Source of the DNA: Candidatus Poribacteria bacterium
Lineage (GTDB): Bacteria > Poribacteria > WGA-4E > WGA-3G
NCBI GenBank assembly: GCA_026702755.1
Contig: JAPPBX010000090.1
Coordinates: 163,966 to 227,965, forward strand
DNA length: 64,000 nt
Direction of reading: 5' to 3'
Shown here: positions 1 to 9,090 of the stretch, one piece after another
How the letters are laid out: the number at the start of each line of letters is the position of its first letter
How positions within the stretch are numbered: position 1 is the stretch's first letter
Position numbers and translations under genes: made by a program
Notes under the pieces: model-generated
What the model saw: the letters and a program-made list of their open reading frames with translations, nothing else
Told to the model about the DNA's origin: nothing
The model's database searches: none

Positions 1-1465
1 CAACGGATTTGCGAGTATCTACGAATCGCGTTACTTAACCGCGTGGCTACCGGCAATCTTTTGGTGGACGCTTTTCTTAGTCGCTGTCCACCTCGTGATG
101 CTCTGCCTCAGTCTAATCTTTCGGAAGCAGTGGGTTGAATCGGAACGACTCAGTTACCCCATCATTCAACTGCCGTTCGAGATGACGACCCGCAGCCGTA
201 ACTTCTTCCGCTCGCCGTGGATGTGGCTTGGGCTTTCAATCGGTGTCACAATTGACATTATCAACGGGTTAAACTTCCTGTTTCCTGCCGTTCCAAGCCT
301 CGGTGGAAAATTGTACGATTTGCGTAGGATTTTCACAGAGCGTCCATGGAGCGGTATCGGTTGGAGTCCACTCGGTGTTTTCCCCTTCGGTGTTGGGCTT
401 TCGTTCTTTATACCTTTAGACCTCTCCTTCTCATGCTGGGCATTCTGGTTGATATGGCGAGCAGAACGCCTGTTAGGGGTTATTGCAGGGTGGCGTGGAC
501 TGCCGCGCTTCCCCTACGAAGCAGAACAATCACACGGTGCATACTTAGGACTTTGCGTCGTCGCTATCTGGATGAGCAGACGCTATCTGAAAGGAATCGT
601 CCACCAACTCATCTCCCCAAAATCAGGTGAACCGATTTCATATCGCCTGATTGTTCTCGGTTTCCTTAGCGGAGCGGTGTTCATCGTCGGATTTTGCCTG
701 AAGATGGGGATGAGTTTTTGGATCATCATCGTCTACTTCGCGATCTGGTTCGCGATTGCAATGGCGATTACACGTCTGCGTGCGGAGCTCGGTTCGCCGG
801 TGCACGATTTGCATTTCATCGGACCCGATGAAATGTTGCCAAGGTTGTTAGGTATCCGCCGATTGGGTTCAGTGAACTTAACGGGGTTCGCCTATCTTTA
901 CTGCCTAAATCGCGCACACCGTTCACATGCAATGCCACACCAACTTGAAGGCTTTAAACTGGCTGAAGGTGCCAACATCCCACTGCGCAAGTTTGCCGTC
1001 CTCATGATGTTGGCTTCCGCGCTGGGCGCGCTCGGTTCGTTTTGGGCATATTTGTCCATGTATTATGCAGAAGGCGGTTTCGCCGGATTCGGACGCGAAT
1101 CCTTTAATAGGTTGGAGACATGGCTCACCTACGCCGCACCTCCGGATGTGCCAGCAATCGGTTTCGCATCGTTCGGATTCGTCCTGACGTTATTGCTCGC
1201 CGCAATGCGGATGCGATTCATCTGGTGGAATCTACACCCCGTCGGTTACGCGATCTCTGGGAGTTGGGCGATTAATCCAATGGTAGGTTCAATTTTTGTC
1301 GGATGGTTGCTCAAGTGGCTCGTGTTGAAGTACGGCGGACTCCATTTACATCGAAAAGCCGTTCCATTTTTCCTCGGCATTGTGCTCGGTGAGTTCGTGA
1401 TTGGTTCGTTCTGGAGCCTCCTCGCCGTAGCACTCGACCAACCGATGTATCGCTTCCTCTTTTAA
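1..1465 (+). CDS. DUF6785-type (OPT-like) membrane protein, 5' end cut off by window
   Basis: The reading frame is open from base 2, so the gene begins left of the window; 487 residues are visible. It is a polytopic inner-membrane protein with about ten hydrophobic segments. It carries the FRKQWVESERLSYPIIQLP signature, closely matched by LRKQWVEHERFTFPIVQLP in the full-length paralogue at 9668-11644. Near the C-terminus both have a WWNLHPVGYA / WWKLHPIGSL motif followed by GWLLKW or GWLLKY. I recall this architecture as DUF6785/DUF6784, distantly like oligopeptide (OPT) transporters; the substrate is unknown. The two paralogues lie about 8 kb apart with unrelated genes between them. The family is fairly sure, the transport role is inferred. 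Confidence 0.75.
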   Translation, partial: NGFASIYESRYLTAWLPAIFWWTLFLVAVHLVMLCLSLIFRKQWVESERLSYPIIQLPFEMTTRSRNFFRSPWMWLGLSIGVTIDIINGLNFLFPAVPSLGGKLYDLRRIFTERPWSGIGWSPLGVFPFGVGLSFFIPLDLSFSCWAFWLIWRAERLLGVIAGWRGLPRFPYEAEQSHGAYLGLCVVAIWMSRRYLKGIVHQLISPKSGEPISYRLIVLGFLSGAVFIVGFCLKMGMSFWIIIVYFAIWFAIAMAITRLRAELGSPVHDLHFIGPDEMLPRLLGIRRLGSVNLTGFAYLYCLNRAHRSHAMPHQLEGFKLAEGANIPLRKFAVLMMLASALGALGSFWAYLSMYYAEGGFAGFGRESFNRLETWLTYAAPPDVPAIGFASFGFVLTLLLAAMRMRFIWWNLHPVGYAISGSWAINPMVGSIFVGWLLKWLVLKYGGLHLHRKAVPFFLGIVLGEFVIGSFWSLLAVALDQPMYRFLF

Positions 1466-1496
1466 ACCAACAACGGACACGAGGTATAAAAAGGCG

Positions 1497-1524
1497 TTGC
1501 TATTTTTTCTGTTTATGGTATAAT
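1497..1524 (+). promoter_or_regulatory. Sigma-70-type promoter for the endonuclease III gene
   Basis: TTGCTA at 1497-1502 and a perfect TATAAT at 1519-1524 are separated by 16 bp. Transcription would start near 1531, about 25 bases before the TTG start codon. Confidence 0.6.
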
Positions 1525-1555
1525 ATTAAAAACGCGACACCTTGGAAGAAAACAA

Positions 1556-2218
1556 TTGGAACTACAGCAGAAAGCAGAAATTATATCAGACGCACTTGAG
1601 GTGTTATTCGGTGTGCCGACTCGCGACGGGGCAGAAGATGTGCTGGAAAGTCTCATCCTAACAATCCTGTCGCAGAATACGACAGATGTCAGCCGCGACA
1701 AAGGCTATACTCGGCTCAAAGAACGCTTCCCGACATGGGAGGATGTGCTACACGCCGATGTTAAGGCGGTAGAGGCAGCGATAAGGGTCGTCGGACTGGG
1801 AGAACAGAAAAGCAACACTATCAAAAATTTCCTCACATGGCTCCAAGCCGAACACGGCGAACTCTCATTGGAATTCATGCACAATATGGAAACGGAGGAA
1901 GCATTAGAATTCCTGTGTCAACACAAAGGCATCGGTATCAAAACGGCTTCCGTTACACTCTCCTTCGCGTGCGGCCGGGAGGTCTTCCCAGTTGATACAC
2001 ACATCCTGCGCATCTCCAAACGTCTCGGACTGATTCCACCGAATTGCAGCGCGGAAAAGGCACATCAACTGTTACCACCGATTGTGCCGGAGGGAAAGGC
2101 GTATCCATTCCATATAAACCTGATTTATTTCGGTAGACAAATTTGTGATGCCCGAAAGCCGTTATGCGAACGGTGTCCATTGACGCAGCACTGCCTTTAC
2201 TTTAAAGATAACTTGTAG
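1556..2218 (+). CDS. nth: Endonuclease III (DNA glycosylase/AP lyase)
   Basis: Base-excision repair enzyme that removes oxidised pyrimidines and cleaves the abasic site. The 220-residue length fits the family. The helix-hairpin-helix/GPD motif is seen around residues 124-150, with catalytic Lys129 (GIGIKTAS) and Asp147 (PVDTHILR), so the bifunctional lyase residues are intact. Four cysteines C197-x6-C204-x2-C207-x5-C213 form the [4Fe-4S] cluster loop at the C-terminus. The start is TTG, preceded by a GGAAG about seven bases upstream and by a good promoter. It is transcribed separately from the membrane-protein gene upstream and is followed 35 bases later by a large membrane protein gene. Confidence 0.93.
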   Translation: MELQQKAEIISDALEVLFGVPTRDGAEDVLESLILTILSQNTTDVSRDKGYTRLKERFPTWEDVLHADVKAVEAAIRVVGLGEQKSNTIKNFLTWLQAEHGELSLEFMHNMETEEALEFLCQHKGIGIKTASVTLSFACGREVFPVDTHILRISKRLGLIPPNCSAEKAHQLLPPIVPEGKAYPFHINLIYFGRQICDARKPLCERCPLTQHCLYFKDNL

Positions 2219-2253
2219 ACTTAGGGAGTACTTCCCTGTATGGGAGGGAAAAT

Positions 2254-4353
2254 ATGTTTAATTGGAGAAACTTGTCATGGAAACATCTGTTTGTGGTGTT
2301 GTTGGTATTACACATCCTCCCCGTCTGGATCTTTGCCTATTTCCCTTCGCAAGACGGTGTTAGCCACGTCTATAACGGTTTAGTGCTGAAGGAATATGGG
2401 AAACACGAGAATTACAAAATGCGGGATGCGTGGGAGTTGAATATTACCGTTTTCCCGAACTGGTTATCCCATATTTTACTCGCAGCACTCCTCTACATAT
2501 TTCCACCCGTTATCGCGGAGAAGGTCTTTCTCACAATCGCGATAGGCATGGTCCCGTTCGCTTTCCTCTATTTCCTCAGTGCTGTCCACAAAGGTCAAAA
2601 TGAGAAATTTGTGTACGCTTGGCTCGGTTTTCCGTTTGCCCTCAATTATCTGCTTTACATGGGTTTCTACAACTTCCAATTGAGCATTTCGTTTTTCTTC
2701 TTTAGTTTCGGATTCTGGTGGAAGCATAAGGATAACATCCAAGTAAAGCATCTCATTGGGCTTTATGTGTTATTACTGCTGACTTATCTGTCGCACATTG
2801 CCTCTTACGGTCTCGTCATGTTGGGTATCTCCATAGCAGGCGGATGCTTGTCAGGGGCACCGGCGATAGCCGAAGCGTGGCGAGCACGCGGTGAAGGGTT
2901 CATTGCGGTGTGTCAAAAGTTCGTCGTTAGCCTCAAGCCTCTTTTTCGCTTTCTTCTCTACATGGTACCGATGTATTTTATCCTGATAGAGTACTACCTA
3001 CAGAGTATAAAACGACATCCACAAGGAAACCATCGCGGCATGGAGTGGATTTGGGATTACTTTTTGGGCGTTAAATCAATCGTCTATTTCACCGACTGGC
3101 ATGTTCCTGTCAACCGTTTTCTCCTCGCGGTGTTAGCAATAGCAATTGTTATTTCCATCGGCTATCGAATTTACCGAAAGGCATGGGTGAAACAGACGGA
3201 TGTTTTCTTACTCATCGCATTTCTGTTTACCTATATGTTCATCAGGGCACCGTGGAGTTATGGACCTGGTGGTTGGATCAATGACAGGATCCATCTTTAT
3301 ATTCTGTTGATGGTGACAGCATGGCTAATTCCGAATATGGGTAAACTCCCGCGCTACGTTATCACAACTTGCCTCATCCTTTTCAGTTTAGTTCACTGCG
3401 GCAGGACTGCTTATGACCACGGACGCATTTCTCCAGAAATTGCCGAACTTCTATCGGGCACACACTTGATAGAATCGCATACAAATTTTAGACACCGCAG
3501 TACAGGTTGGCACAAATCGGTCGCTCAGTTTGAACATTACAATTCGGGTTCAAAGAAATGGGAGCTCAAGAATCAAATCAAATACGTGACACCCTTTGTA
3601 CACTCTACAGCCTTTTACGGTGTCTACGCCGATGACGTGGGACACCTCGAAAATTATGAGGCAGCTTATTACTACTTCCCTGTAAACCGCAAAAACGCGA
3701 ACGCTACTATAGACTATTTCGTCGCGTGGTACCCGCCGGATACAGAGGCATTCCGCAGGGAAACCGCCAATTACGAAATTATCCACGAAACAGAACACCT
3801 TCAAATCTATAGAAAAAAGCGCGCCCCAGGACCGATGCTCGAACTCTGGGATAAGACCGAAGAAGGAAATCTTGTCATCCGGTTTGACATGCAACCTGAC
3901 AACGCTGAAATCGCGTCGAACCATCACGCCATTGGACCCAACACAGTATACGAAAGCGGTAAATTCGGATGGGATACGCTCGCGCCCCATGAAGCATACC
4001 GCGGGAACAGAAGTAAGACAGAACTCGCGCAGGATGCTGTTTGGAGTAAGGAGGACGCTGCTTTCAAACTTGATTTGCCTAACGGAAACTATCGTGTAAC
4101 CAACACCTTCTCAGCAGCAGGCAATGCTAAGCATACAGTCAACCTATTAGCAAACGGAACACCAGTGCTCAAAGGACTCACTGTAACAAAAGAAGTTGAA
4201 GTGCATCAGCACACCTATACCGTCGAAGTTACCGATGGTTACCTCACCCAAGTCATTTTCACCCCCAAAGATCGGGTAAAGACTGACGCTGAATGGAACA
4301 AGAAAGATCACTTTTGGATTTGGAACGGCTGCACGGTCGAACAAATCCCTTAA
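2254..4353 (+). CDS. Large polytopic membrane protein, GT-C glycosyltransferase-like, with C-terminal beta domain
   Basis: I do not recognise a named family. Residues 1 to about 400 hold roughly ten membrane helices; the first is followed by a short loop FPSQDGVSHVYN whose Asp is placed like the catalytic acidic residue of GT-C lipid-linked-sugar transferases. Residues about 400-530 are soluble and presumably periplasmic. The last 140 residues (FGWDT, LPNGNYRVTNTF, then alternating beta strands ending in FWIWNGCTV) resemble the galactose-binding-like domain found in front of some polysaccharide esterases. The start has a strong GGGAGGGA ribosome-binding site. A role in cell-surface glycan assembly is an inference; a permease-like or other membrane function is possible. 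Confidence 0.6.
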   Translation: MFNWRNLSWKHLFVVLLVLHILPVWIFAYFPSQDGVSHVYNGLVLKEYGKHENYKMRDAWELNITVFPNWLSHILLAALLYIFPPVIAEKVFLTIAIGMVPFAFLYFLSAVHKGQNEKFVYAWLGFPFALNYLLYMGFYNFQLSISFFFFSFGFWWKHKDNIQVKHLIGLYVLLLLTYLSHIASYGLVMLGISIAGGCLSGAPAIAEAWRARGEGFIAVCQKFVVSLKPLFRFLLYMVPMYFILIEYYLQSIKRHPQGNHRGMEWIWDYFLGVKSIVYFTDWHVPVNRFLLAVLAIAIVISIGYRIYRKAWVKQTDVFLLIAFLFTYMFIRAPWSYGPGGWINDRIHLYILLMVTAWLIPNMGKLPRYVITTCLILFSLVHCGRTAYDHGRISPEIAELLSGTHLIESHTNFRHRSTGWHKSVAQFEHYNSGSKKWELKNQIKYVTPFVHSTAFYGVYADDVGHLENYEAAYYYFPVNRKNANATIDYFVAWYPPDTEAFRRETANYEIIHETEHLQIYRKKRAPGPMLELWDKTEEGNLVIRFDMQPDNAEIASNHHAIGPNTVYESGKFGWDTLAPHEAYRGNRSKTELAQDAVWSKEDAAFKLDLPNGNYRVTNTFSAAGNAKHTVNLLANGTPVLKGLTVTKEVEVHQHTYTVEVTDGYLTQVIFTPKDRVKTDAEWNKKDHFWIWNGCTVEQIP

Positions 4354-4357
4354 ACTC

Positions 4358-4447
4358 AGAACTTACGCAGCCCTTCGCTGGCGAGGTTTGTAACCTCGCC
4401 AGCTGCACGTAATATGTTGGGATTTATAAAAAAATTGCGTAAGTTCT
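4358..4447. mobile_element. 90-bp MITE-like element with 12-bp terminal inverted repeats
   Basis: Perfect terminal inverted repeats AGAACTTACGCA (4358-4369) and TGCGTAAGTTCT (4436-4447) enclose a perfect 12-bp hairpin (GCTGGCGAGGTT, 4377-4388, with AACCTCGCCAGC, 4392-4403, loop TGT). It lies five bases after the stop of the upstream gene and may act as its terminator. The hairpin core recurs in elements at 30168, 37528 and 52080. The rest of the 4354-4672 gap is A+T-rich leader for the sat gene with no gene seen. Confidence 0.65.
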
Positions 4448-4672
4448 ACAACTATTAAGGTTACTCGGTTTTGCTTCCCCTTCCCAGTAATGGGTTGGGA
4501 TTCTCTATTCAAAACCGATTCCTGATTAAGGGTGAGTTTTTTGAAGATAATTAACGCTATTCTTAACAAAAGTCTTACAATCAATAGACTTTCCATTTTT
4601 TGACAAGGACTATCGTTAAAAAAACCATTTTTCGATAACAAAGAAAAATGAGCAAGGAGATGTTAGAAAAAA

Positions 4673-5869
4673 ATGATTAAACCACATGGAGCCGAAACCT
4701 TAACCCCGCTTTACGTTTCGGATGATGCAGAACGCGCTGAACTAACCAAAGAGGCGGAGCAACTCCCGTCGGTACTGCTATCTTCAGGTGCCGCTGCATC
4801 AGCCGTCATGCTCGCGTCAGGGTACTTTACACCACTTACGGGCTACATGAACATCGCTGAAGCGATAAGCGTCGCTGTAGATATGAAACTGCCAAACGGA
4901 CTCTTTTGGCCCGTCCCTGTGATGAACATCGTTCCGTCGGAACAACTCACGGATGCAGTAAAGAATACCGATAGAATTGCCCTACGCGATCCGAACGTTC
5001 ACGGGAATCCACCACTCGCTGTTATGAAGGTTTCGGCAATCGAGACACTTTCAACAGAACAGAAGCAACTCCTCATCGAAAAGACCTTCGGAACGACCGA
5101 CCCGGAACATCCCGGTGTCCCTGCTTTTGCAGAGGTCGGAGATAACGTCCTCTCCGGTCCTATCGAAGTGCTGAACTATTCCTACTTCCGCGAAGACTTC
5201 CCGGACACCTTCCGCACAGCCGTCGAGATTCGTGAAGATATCGCTGCGCGCGGATGGAACACCGTCGTCGCTTTCCAGACGCGGAATCCGATGCACCGTG
5301 CCCATGAGGGACTCTGCAAAATCGCACAAGAGGCAGTCAATGCCGATGGTATTCTAATTCACATGCTTCTCGGTAAGCTAAAGCCTGGGGACATTCCCGC
5401 TGGTGTTCGTGATGCTTGCATCCGTACGATGGTGGAACACTATTTCCCCGAAAACACTGTCTCTATCACCGGTTACGGGTTCGATATGCTCTATGCTGGA
5501 CCGAGAGAGGCACTCCTCCATGCCGTCTTCCGCCAGAATTGCGGTGCGTCGCACTTCATCGTCGGACGCGACCACGCAGGCGCAGGCGACTACTACGGCG
5601 CATTCGATGCACAGGAGATTTTCGACACAATTCCTGAAGACGCACTCGAAATCGGTATCTTCCGTGGTGATTTCACCGTATGGAGCAAAAAGCGCAATGA
5701 AATCATCATGATGCGCGACTACCCGCACGATGCAGACGATTATTTCGAGATCTCTGGGACAAAAATGCGTGAGATGCTCGCCGCTGGCGAACCACTCCCA
5801 CCAGAAATTTCACGCCCTGAAGTTGCTGAGATTTTGATGGAGTACTATCAGTCTGAAGCGAACGCGTAG
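4673..5869 (+). CDS. sat: Sulfate adenylyltransferase (ATP sulfurylase)
   Basis: Makes adenosine 5'-phosphosulfate from ATP and sulfate in the cytoplasm, or runs backwards in sulfur oxidisers. This is the monodomain Sat type of about 400 residues (398 here). Diagnostic motifs are QTRNPMHRAHE (202-212), with the HxxH nucleotide-binding pair, LKPGDIPAGVR (236-246), GRDHAG (298-303) and SGTKMREML (361-369). An AAGGAG lies 11 bases before the ATG. There is no APS kinase, APS reductase or CysD/N gene nearby, so the window does not show whether the role is assimilatory or dissimilatory. A hairpin (5881-5908) follows the stop. Confidence 0.94.
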   Translation: MIKPHGAETLTPLYVSDDAERAELTKEAEQLPSVLLSSGAAASAVMLASGYFTPLTGYMNIAEAISVAVDMKLPNGLFWPVPVMNIVPSEQLTDAVKNTDRIALRDPNVHGNPPLAVMKVSAIETLSTEQKQLLIEKTFGTTDPEHPGVPAFAEVGDNVLSGPIEVLNYSYFREDFPDTFRTAVEIREDIAARGWNTVVAFQTRNPMHRAHEGLCKIAQEAVNADGILIHMLLGKLKPGDIPAGVRDACIRTMVEHYFPENTVSITGYGFDMLYAGPREALLHAVFRQNCGASHFIVGRDHAGAGDYYGAFDAQEIFDTIPEDALEIGIFRGDFTVWSKKRNEIIMMRDYPHDADDYFEISGTKMREMLAAGEPLPPEISRPEVAEILMEYYQSEANA

Positions 5870-5880
5870 GTAATTTGTTT

Positions 5881-5908
5881 GTAGGTGGGATTTCCTTGTC
5901 CCGCCTAC
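5881..5908 (+). terminator. Hairpin after sat
   Basis: GTAGGTGGGA (5881-5890) pairs with TCCCGCCTAC (5899-5908) with one G-T pair and an eight-base loop. No clear U-run follows. A similar hairpin is at 51945-51966, so this may equally be a dispersed REP-like sequence used as a terminator. Confidence 0.45.
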
Positions 5909-5956
5909 AGCATAACGATACTAAGTCGGTTCATACTTACTAACAGGATAGAAAAC

Positions 5957-7723
5957 ATGAGTACTTTCAATAGTGACAAACGCTCTCTCCAGAATATACT
6001 TGAAGACATTGAGACTGGACAAATACAACTACCCGATTTCCAGCGCAACTGGAGATGGGATGATGAACACATCCTAAGCCTTATCGCTAGTATATCACAA
6101 TCATTCCCTGTCGGTGCGATAATGATGCTCAAGAATGGAGGTTCAGTTCGTTTTGAGAAACGCCGCATTGCGGGAACTAAACCTGAGATTGATGGAGTAA
6201 CCCCTGACATCTTAATTTTGGACGGACAACAACGACTGACAGCCTTATTTCAATCTCTAATATCTGGGCACGCAGTCAATACATTGGATCCCAAAAAGAA
6301 AAAGGTTCAACGGTGGTATTATTTAGACATGAAACAGTGTGTCGCTGACATAATCGATTGGGAAGGAGCAGTCATTTCTGTCCCGAAAAACCGCATAGTG
6401 AAAGGGTTCCGTGGAGAGGTTATTCTTGATCTATCGGATTCAAATAAAGAATATCAACAAAACCTTTTTCCTGTAAGTCGAATTTTCGATACAGATCCGT
6501 GGATGCAGGGTTATCTTGAGTATTGGGAGTTGGCACAAGACAAATGGGCATTGTACCAAAAATTCAACAACGAAGTTATCAAGTCTTTTGAACAATATCA
6601 AGTACCAACCATTACCCTTGATAAAGACACTCCAAAAGAAGCTGTTTGTTTGATCTTTGAAAAGGTAAATCAGCAAGGAGTTCAGCTCAACGTTTTTGAA
6701 CTTCTCACAGCGTCCCTCGCGGCAGAAAGCTTCCGGTTACGCGATGATTGGAAACTTAGACAAAAACGTCTAAGAGAATATAAAGTCCTAGGAAAACTTG
6801 AGGATGTCAATTTCCTACAAGCACTTACATTAATTGTGACAAAAAATCAGAACCCCGCAATTAGTTGTAAACGCAAGGACATTCTAGAATTGGATCGAAG
6901 GAGTTATGAAGATTGGGCAGATCAAGTCGAGAATGGATTTATGAAGGCAGCCCGCTTTTTGCATAGACAAAAAATTTTCGATGCAAAAGATGTTCCATAT
7001 TCAGCTCAACTTGTCCCTCTCGCCGCTATTCTAACTGACCTAGGTAATATAGGAGAAACAGAAGGAACTCATCGCAAAATAGCTCGTTGGTATTGGTGCG
7101 GTGTGTTAGGTGAGATGTACGGTGCTGCTACTGACACTCGATTTGCCAGTGATCTTTCTGAAGTGACAGAGTGGGTGAAAGAAACAGGAAAAGAACCACG
7201 GACGATTCGCGAAGCAAACTTCAGAGAAGACAGATTATCCGAACTCCGAACCCGTAATGGTGCCGCGTATAAGGGAATCCACGCGTTGATTATGCACGAC
7301 AGAGACACAACAAAATGCAGCGATTTTCGTACGGGAGTCCCTATTGATGAAAAGATCTTCTTTGATGACAAGATTGACATCCACCACATATTTCCCAAAA
7401 AATGGTGCGATAAACAAGGTGTCGAATCTAATGACTATAATAGTATTATTAATAAAACAGCACTCTCGGCACGTACAAATCGTATGATAGGTGGACGCGC
7501 TCCTTCAGAGTATTTGCGAAGAATACAAAAAGGGGCAGCGATAGAAACCTCCAAGATGGACGAAATACTCAATTCTCATCTTATCTGTCCAAGGACGCTT
7601 CGTGCTGATAATTTCAAAGATTTTTTTCAAACACGCAAAGAAGCCCTACTTGAGGTAATTGAGAAAGCAATGGGTAAAAAGGCAATCCGCGAAGGCGATG
7701 ATCTGCCGGATACTTCGGTATAA
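5957..7723 (+). CDS. DUF262/DUF1524 (GmrSD-like) HNH endonuclease-type protein
   Basis: A 588-residue single-chain protein. The N-terminal DUF262 (ParB/sulfiredoxin-like) domain shows LPDFQRNWRW (25-34) and ILDGQQRLTAL (87-97), the nucleotide-binding and hydrolysis signature. The C-terminal DUF1524 HNH domain shows DIHHIFPKKW (about 474-483) followed by INKTALSARTNRMIG. GmrSD-family enzymes are modification-dependent type IV restriction nucleases; others in this superfamily are anti-phage proteins of unclear specificity. I chose the ATG at 5957, with AGGA eight bases upstream, over an in-frame start 72 bases earlier that lies in the hairpin leader. The gene is visibly more A+T-rich than its neighbours, which suggests horizontal transfer. 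Confidence 0.85.
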   Translation: MSTFNSDKRSLQNILEDIETGQIQLPDFQRNWRWDDEHILSLIASISQSFPVGAIMMLKNGGSVRFEKRRIAGTKPEIDGVTPDILILDGQQRLTALFQSLISGHAVNTLDPKKKKVQRWYYLDMKQCVADIIDWEGAVISVPKNRIVKGFRGEVILDLSDSNKEYQQNLFPVSRIFDTDPWMQGYLEYWELAQDKWALYQKFNNEVIKSFEQYQVPTITLDKDTPKEAVCLIFEKVNQQGVQLNVFELLTASLAAESFRLRDDWKLRQKRLREYKVLGKLEDVNFLQALTLIVTKNQNPAISCKRKDILELDRRSYEDWADQVENGFMKAARFLHRQKIFDAKDVPYSAQLVPLAAILTDLGNIGETEGTHRKIARWYWCGVLGEMYGAATDTRFASDLSEVTEWVKETGKEPRTIREANFREDRLSELRTRNGAAYKGIHALIMHDRDTTKCSDFRTGVPIDEKIFFDDKIDIHHIFPKKWCDKQGVESNDYNSIINKTALSARTNRMIGGRAPSEYLRRIQKGAAIETSKMDEILNSHLICPRTLRADNFKDFFQTRKEALLEVIEKAMGKKAIREGDDLPDTSV

Positions 7724-7741
7724 CAGAGGCAAGATAGCACA

Positions 7742-8983
7742 GTGGAAGCCATCCAATACACCAAAAGCATCCCACGTTATCTGGCAATGCGCTACCTTGG
7801 GAAACGGTGGCGAAGTCTTTATACGTCGCCCGTCTCTTGTGTGCATCTCGTTGATATACCAGAGCCACAACTGCCGACACCTGAATGGATCAAAGTCAAG
7901 CCCAGACTCAGCGGTATCTGTGGCTCCGATTTGGCGACAATTACTGCGAAAGGGAGCCCCTATTTCTCGCCGTTCACATCAACGCCTTTTGTGTTAGGAC
8001 ATGAAATCGTCGGCGATATTACGGAGATCGGGGATGCTGTGGACGGCTTTTCCGTTGGTGCACGCGTGGTGATTGAACCCGCGCTTTCATGCAAGGTGAG
8101 AGGCATTTCGCCGCCGTGTTATCAATGCCAAAACTTGCGCTTCGCTAACTGCGAAAATATCACAAAAGGAGACATCTCCGAAGGCGTTCAGACAGGCTAC
8201 TGTCGCGATACGGGTGGCGGGTGGAGTCAGTCCGTTCTCGCACATCAATCACAACTCCATCTCGTCCCTGACGATATTTCGGACGAAGCCGCTGTCCTCC
8301 TCGAACCCTTCGCCTGCGCGCTACACGGGGTCCTGAAAACAAAAAGTTCGGTAGGAGGGATTTGTGATCCCGACGCTTCGATCTGTGTAATTGGTGGCGG
8401 TACCATCGGGTTGCTCACCGTCGCGGCACTTCGGACACTCGGTCACCGAAATCGAATTATCATCTTCGCCAAATACCCGCATCAACAGCAATTGGCGCGT
8501 GAACTCGGTGCAGATGACGTGCTATCACCGAACAGCGATCGATACGCGGCGTTCTCTGAGCTAACGGGTGCGGAATCGTACCAACCGGAGTTGGGACAAC
8601 AGGTATTAACCGGTGGTGTGGACGTTACTTTTGACTGCATCGGGTCCAGCGTCACGATAGATGACGCGCTCCGTTTCACCCGTGCGGGTGGCGAAGTTAT
8701 CTTAGTCGGTATGCCGGGAATCCCCAAAAACGTTGACTGGACCTCAATTTGGTATAAGCAATTGCGCGTAACAGGTGCCTATACGTACGGGCTCGAAACG
8801 CATAACGAGGAAGAAATTCATACCTTCACACTCGGTATGCGCCTCCTTCAAAAGATGGAAACCCATTTGCGTCCGCTGGTAAGCACACTTTTTCCGCTCA
8901 GAGATTATAAACGTGCCATCCAGACCGCCCTGAACACCGGCAAGACCGTCACGGTGAAAACCGCATTTGATTTACGGTTCTGA
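7742..8983 (+). CDS. Zinc-dependent alcohol/polyol dehydrogenase (MDR family)
   Basis: A medium-chain dehydrogenase/reductase of 413 residues. The catalytic zinc site has C60 in GICGSD and H87-E88 in LGHE. The structural zinc loop has C117, C126, C129 and C137; the spacing between the first two is unusually long. The Rossmann motif is VIGGGTIG. Substrate is likely a sugar alcohol, threonine-like alcohol or similar; it cannot be read from the sequence. The start is GTG, 19 bases after the DUF262 gene, with AGAGG upstream; about 40 extra N-terminal residues compared with typical members make a later start possible. Confidence 0.85.
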   Translation: MEAIQYTKSIPRYLAMRYLGKRWRSLYTSPVSCVHLVDIPEPQLPTPEWIKVKPRLSGICGSDLATITAKGSPYFSPFTSTPFVLGHEIVGDITEIGDAVDGFSVGARVVIEPALSCKVRGISPPCYQCQNLRFANCENITKGDISEGVQTGYCRDTGGGWSQSVLAHQSQLHLVPDDISDEAAVLLEPFACALHGVLKTKSSVGGICDPDASICVIGGGTIGLLTVAALRTLGHRNRIIIFAKYPHQQQLARELGADDVLSPNSDRYAAFSELTGAESYQPELGQQVLTGGVDVTFDCIGSSVTIDDALRFTRAGGEVILVGMPGIPKNVDWTSIWYKQLRVTGAYTYGLETHNEEEIHTFTLGMRLLQKMETHLRPLVSTLFPLRDYKRAIQTALNTGKTVTVKTAFDLRF

Positions 8984-9090
8984 AAATATTAGGGTAATCT
9001 GATAAGAGAGAGCCTTCAATCAAGAAGGTGCTATAATCTCTGAGGAGGTGTGTAACGTTTTTGGCAGTGTTGAGAGGTAGGTTGATAAGG

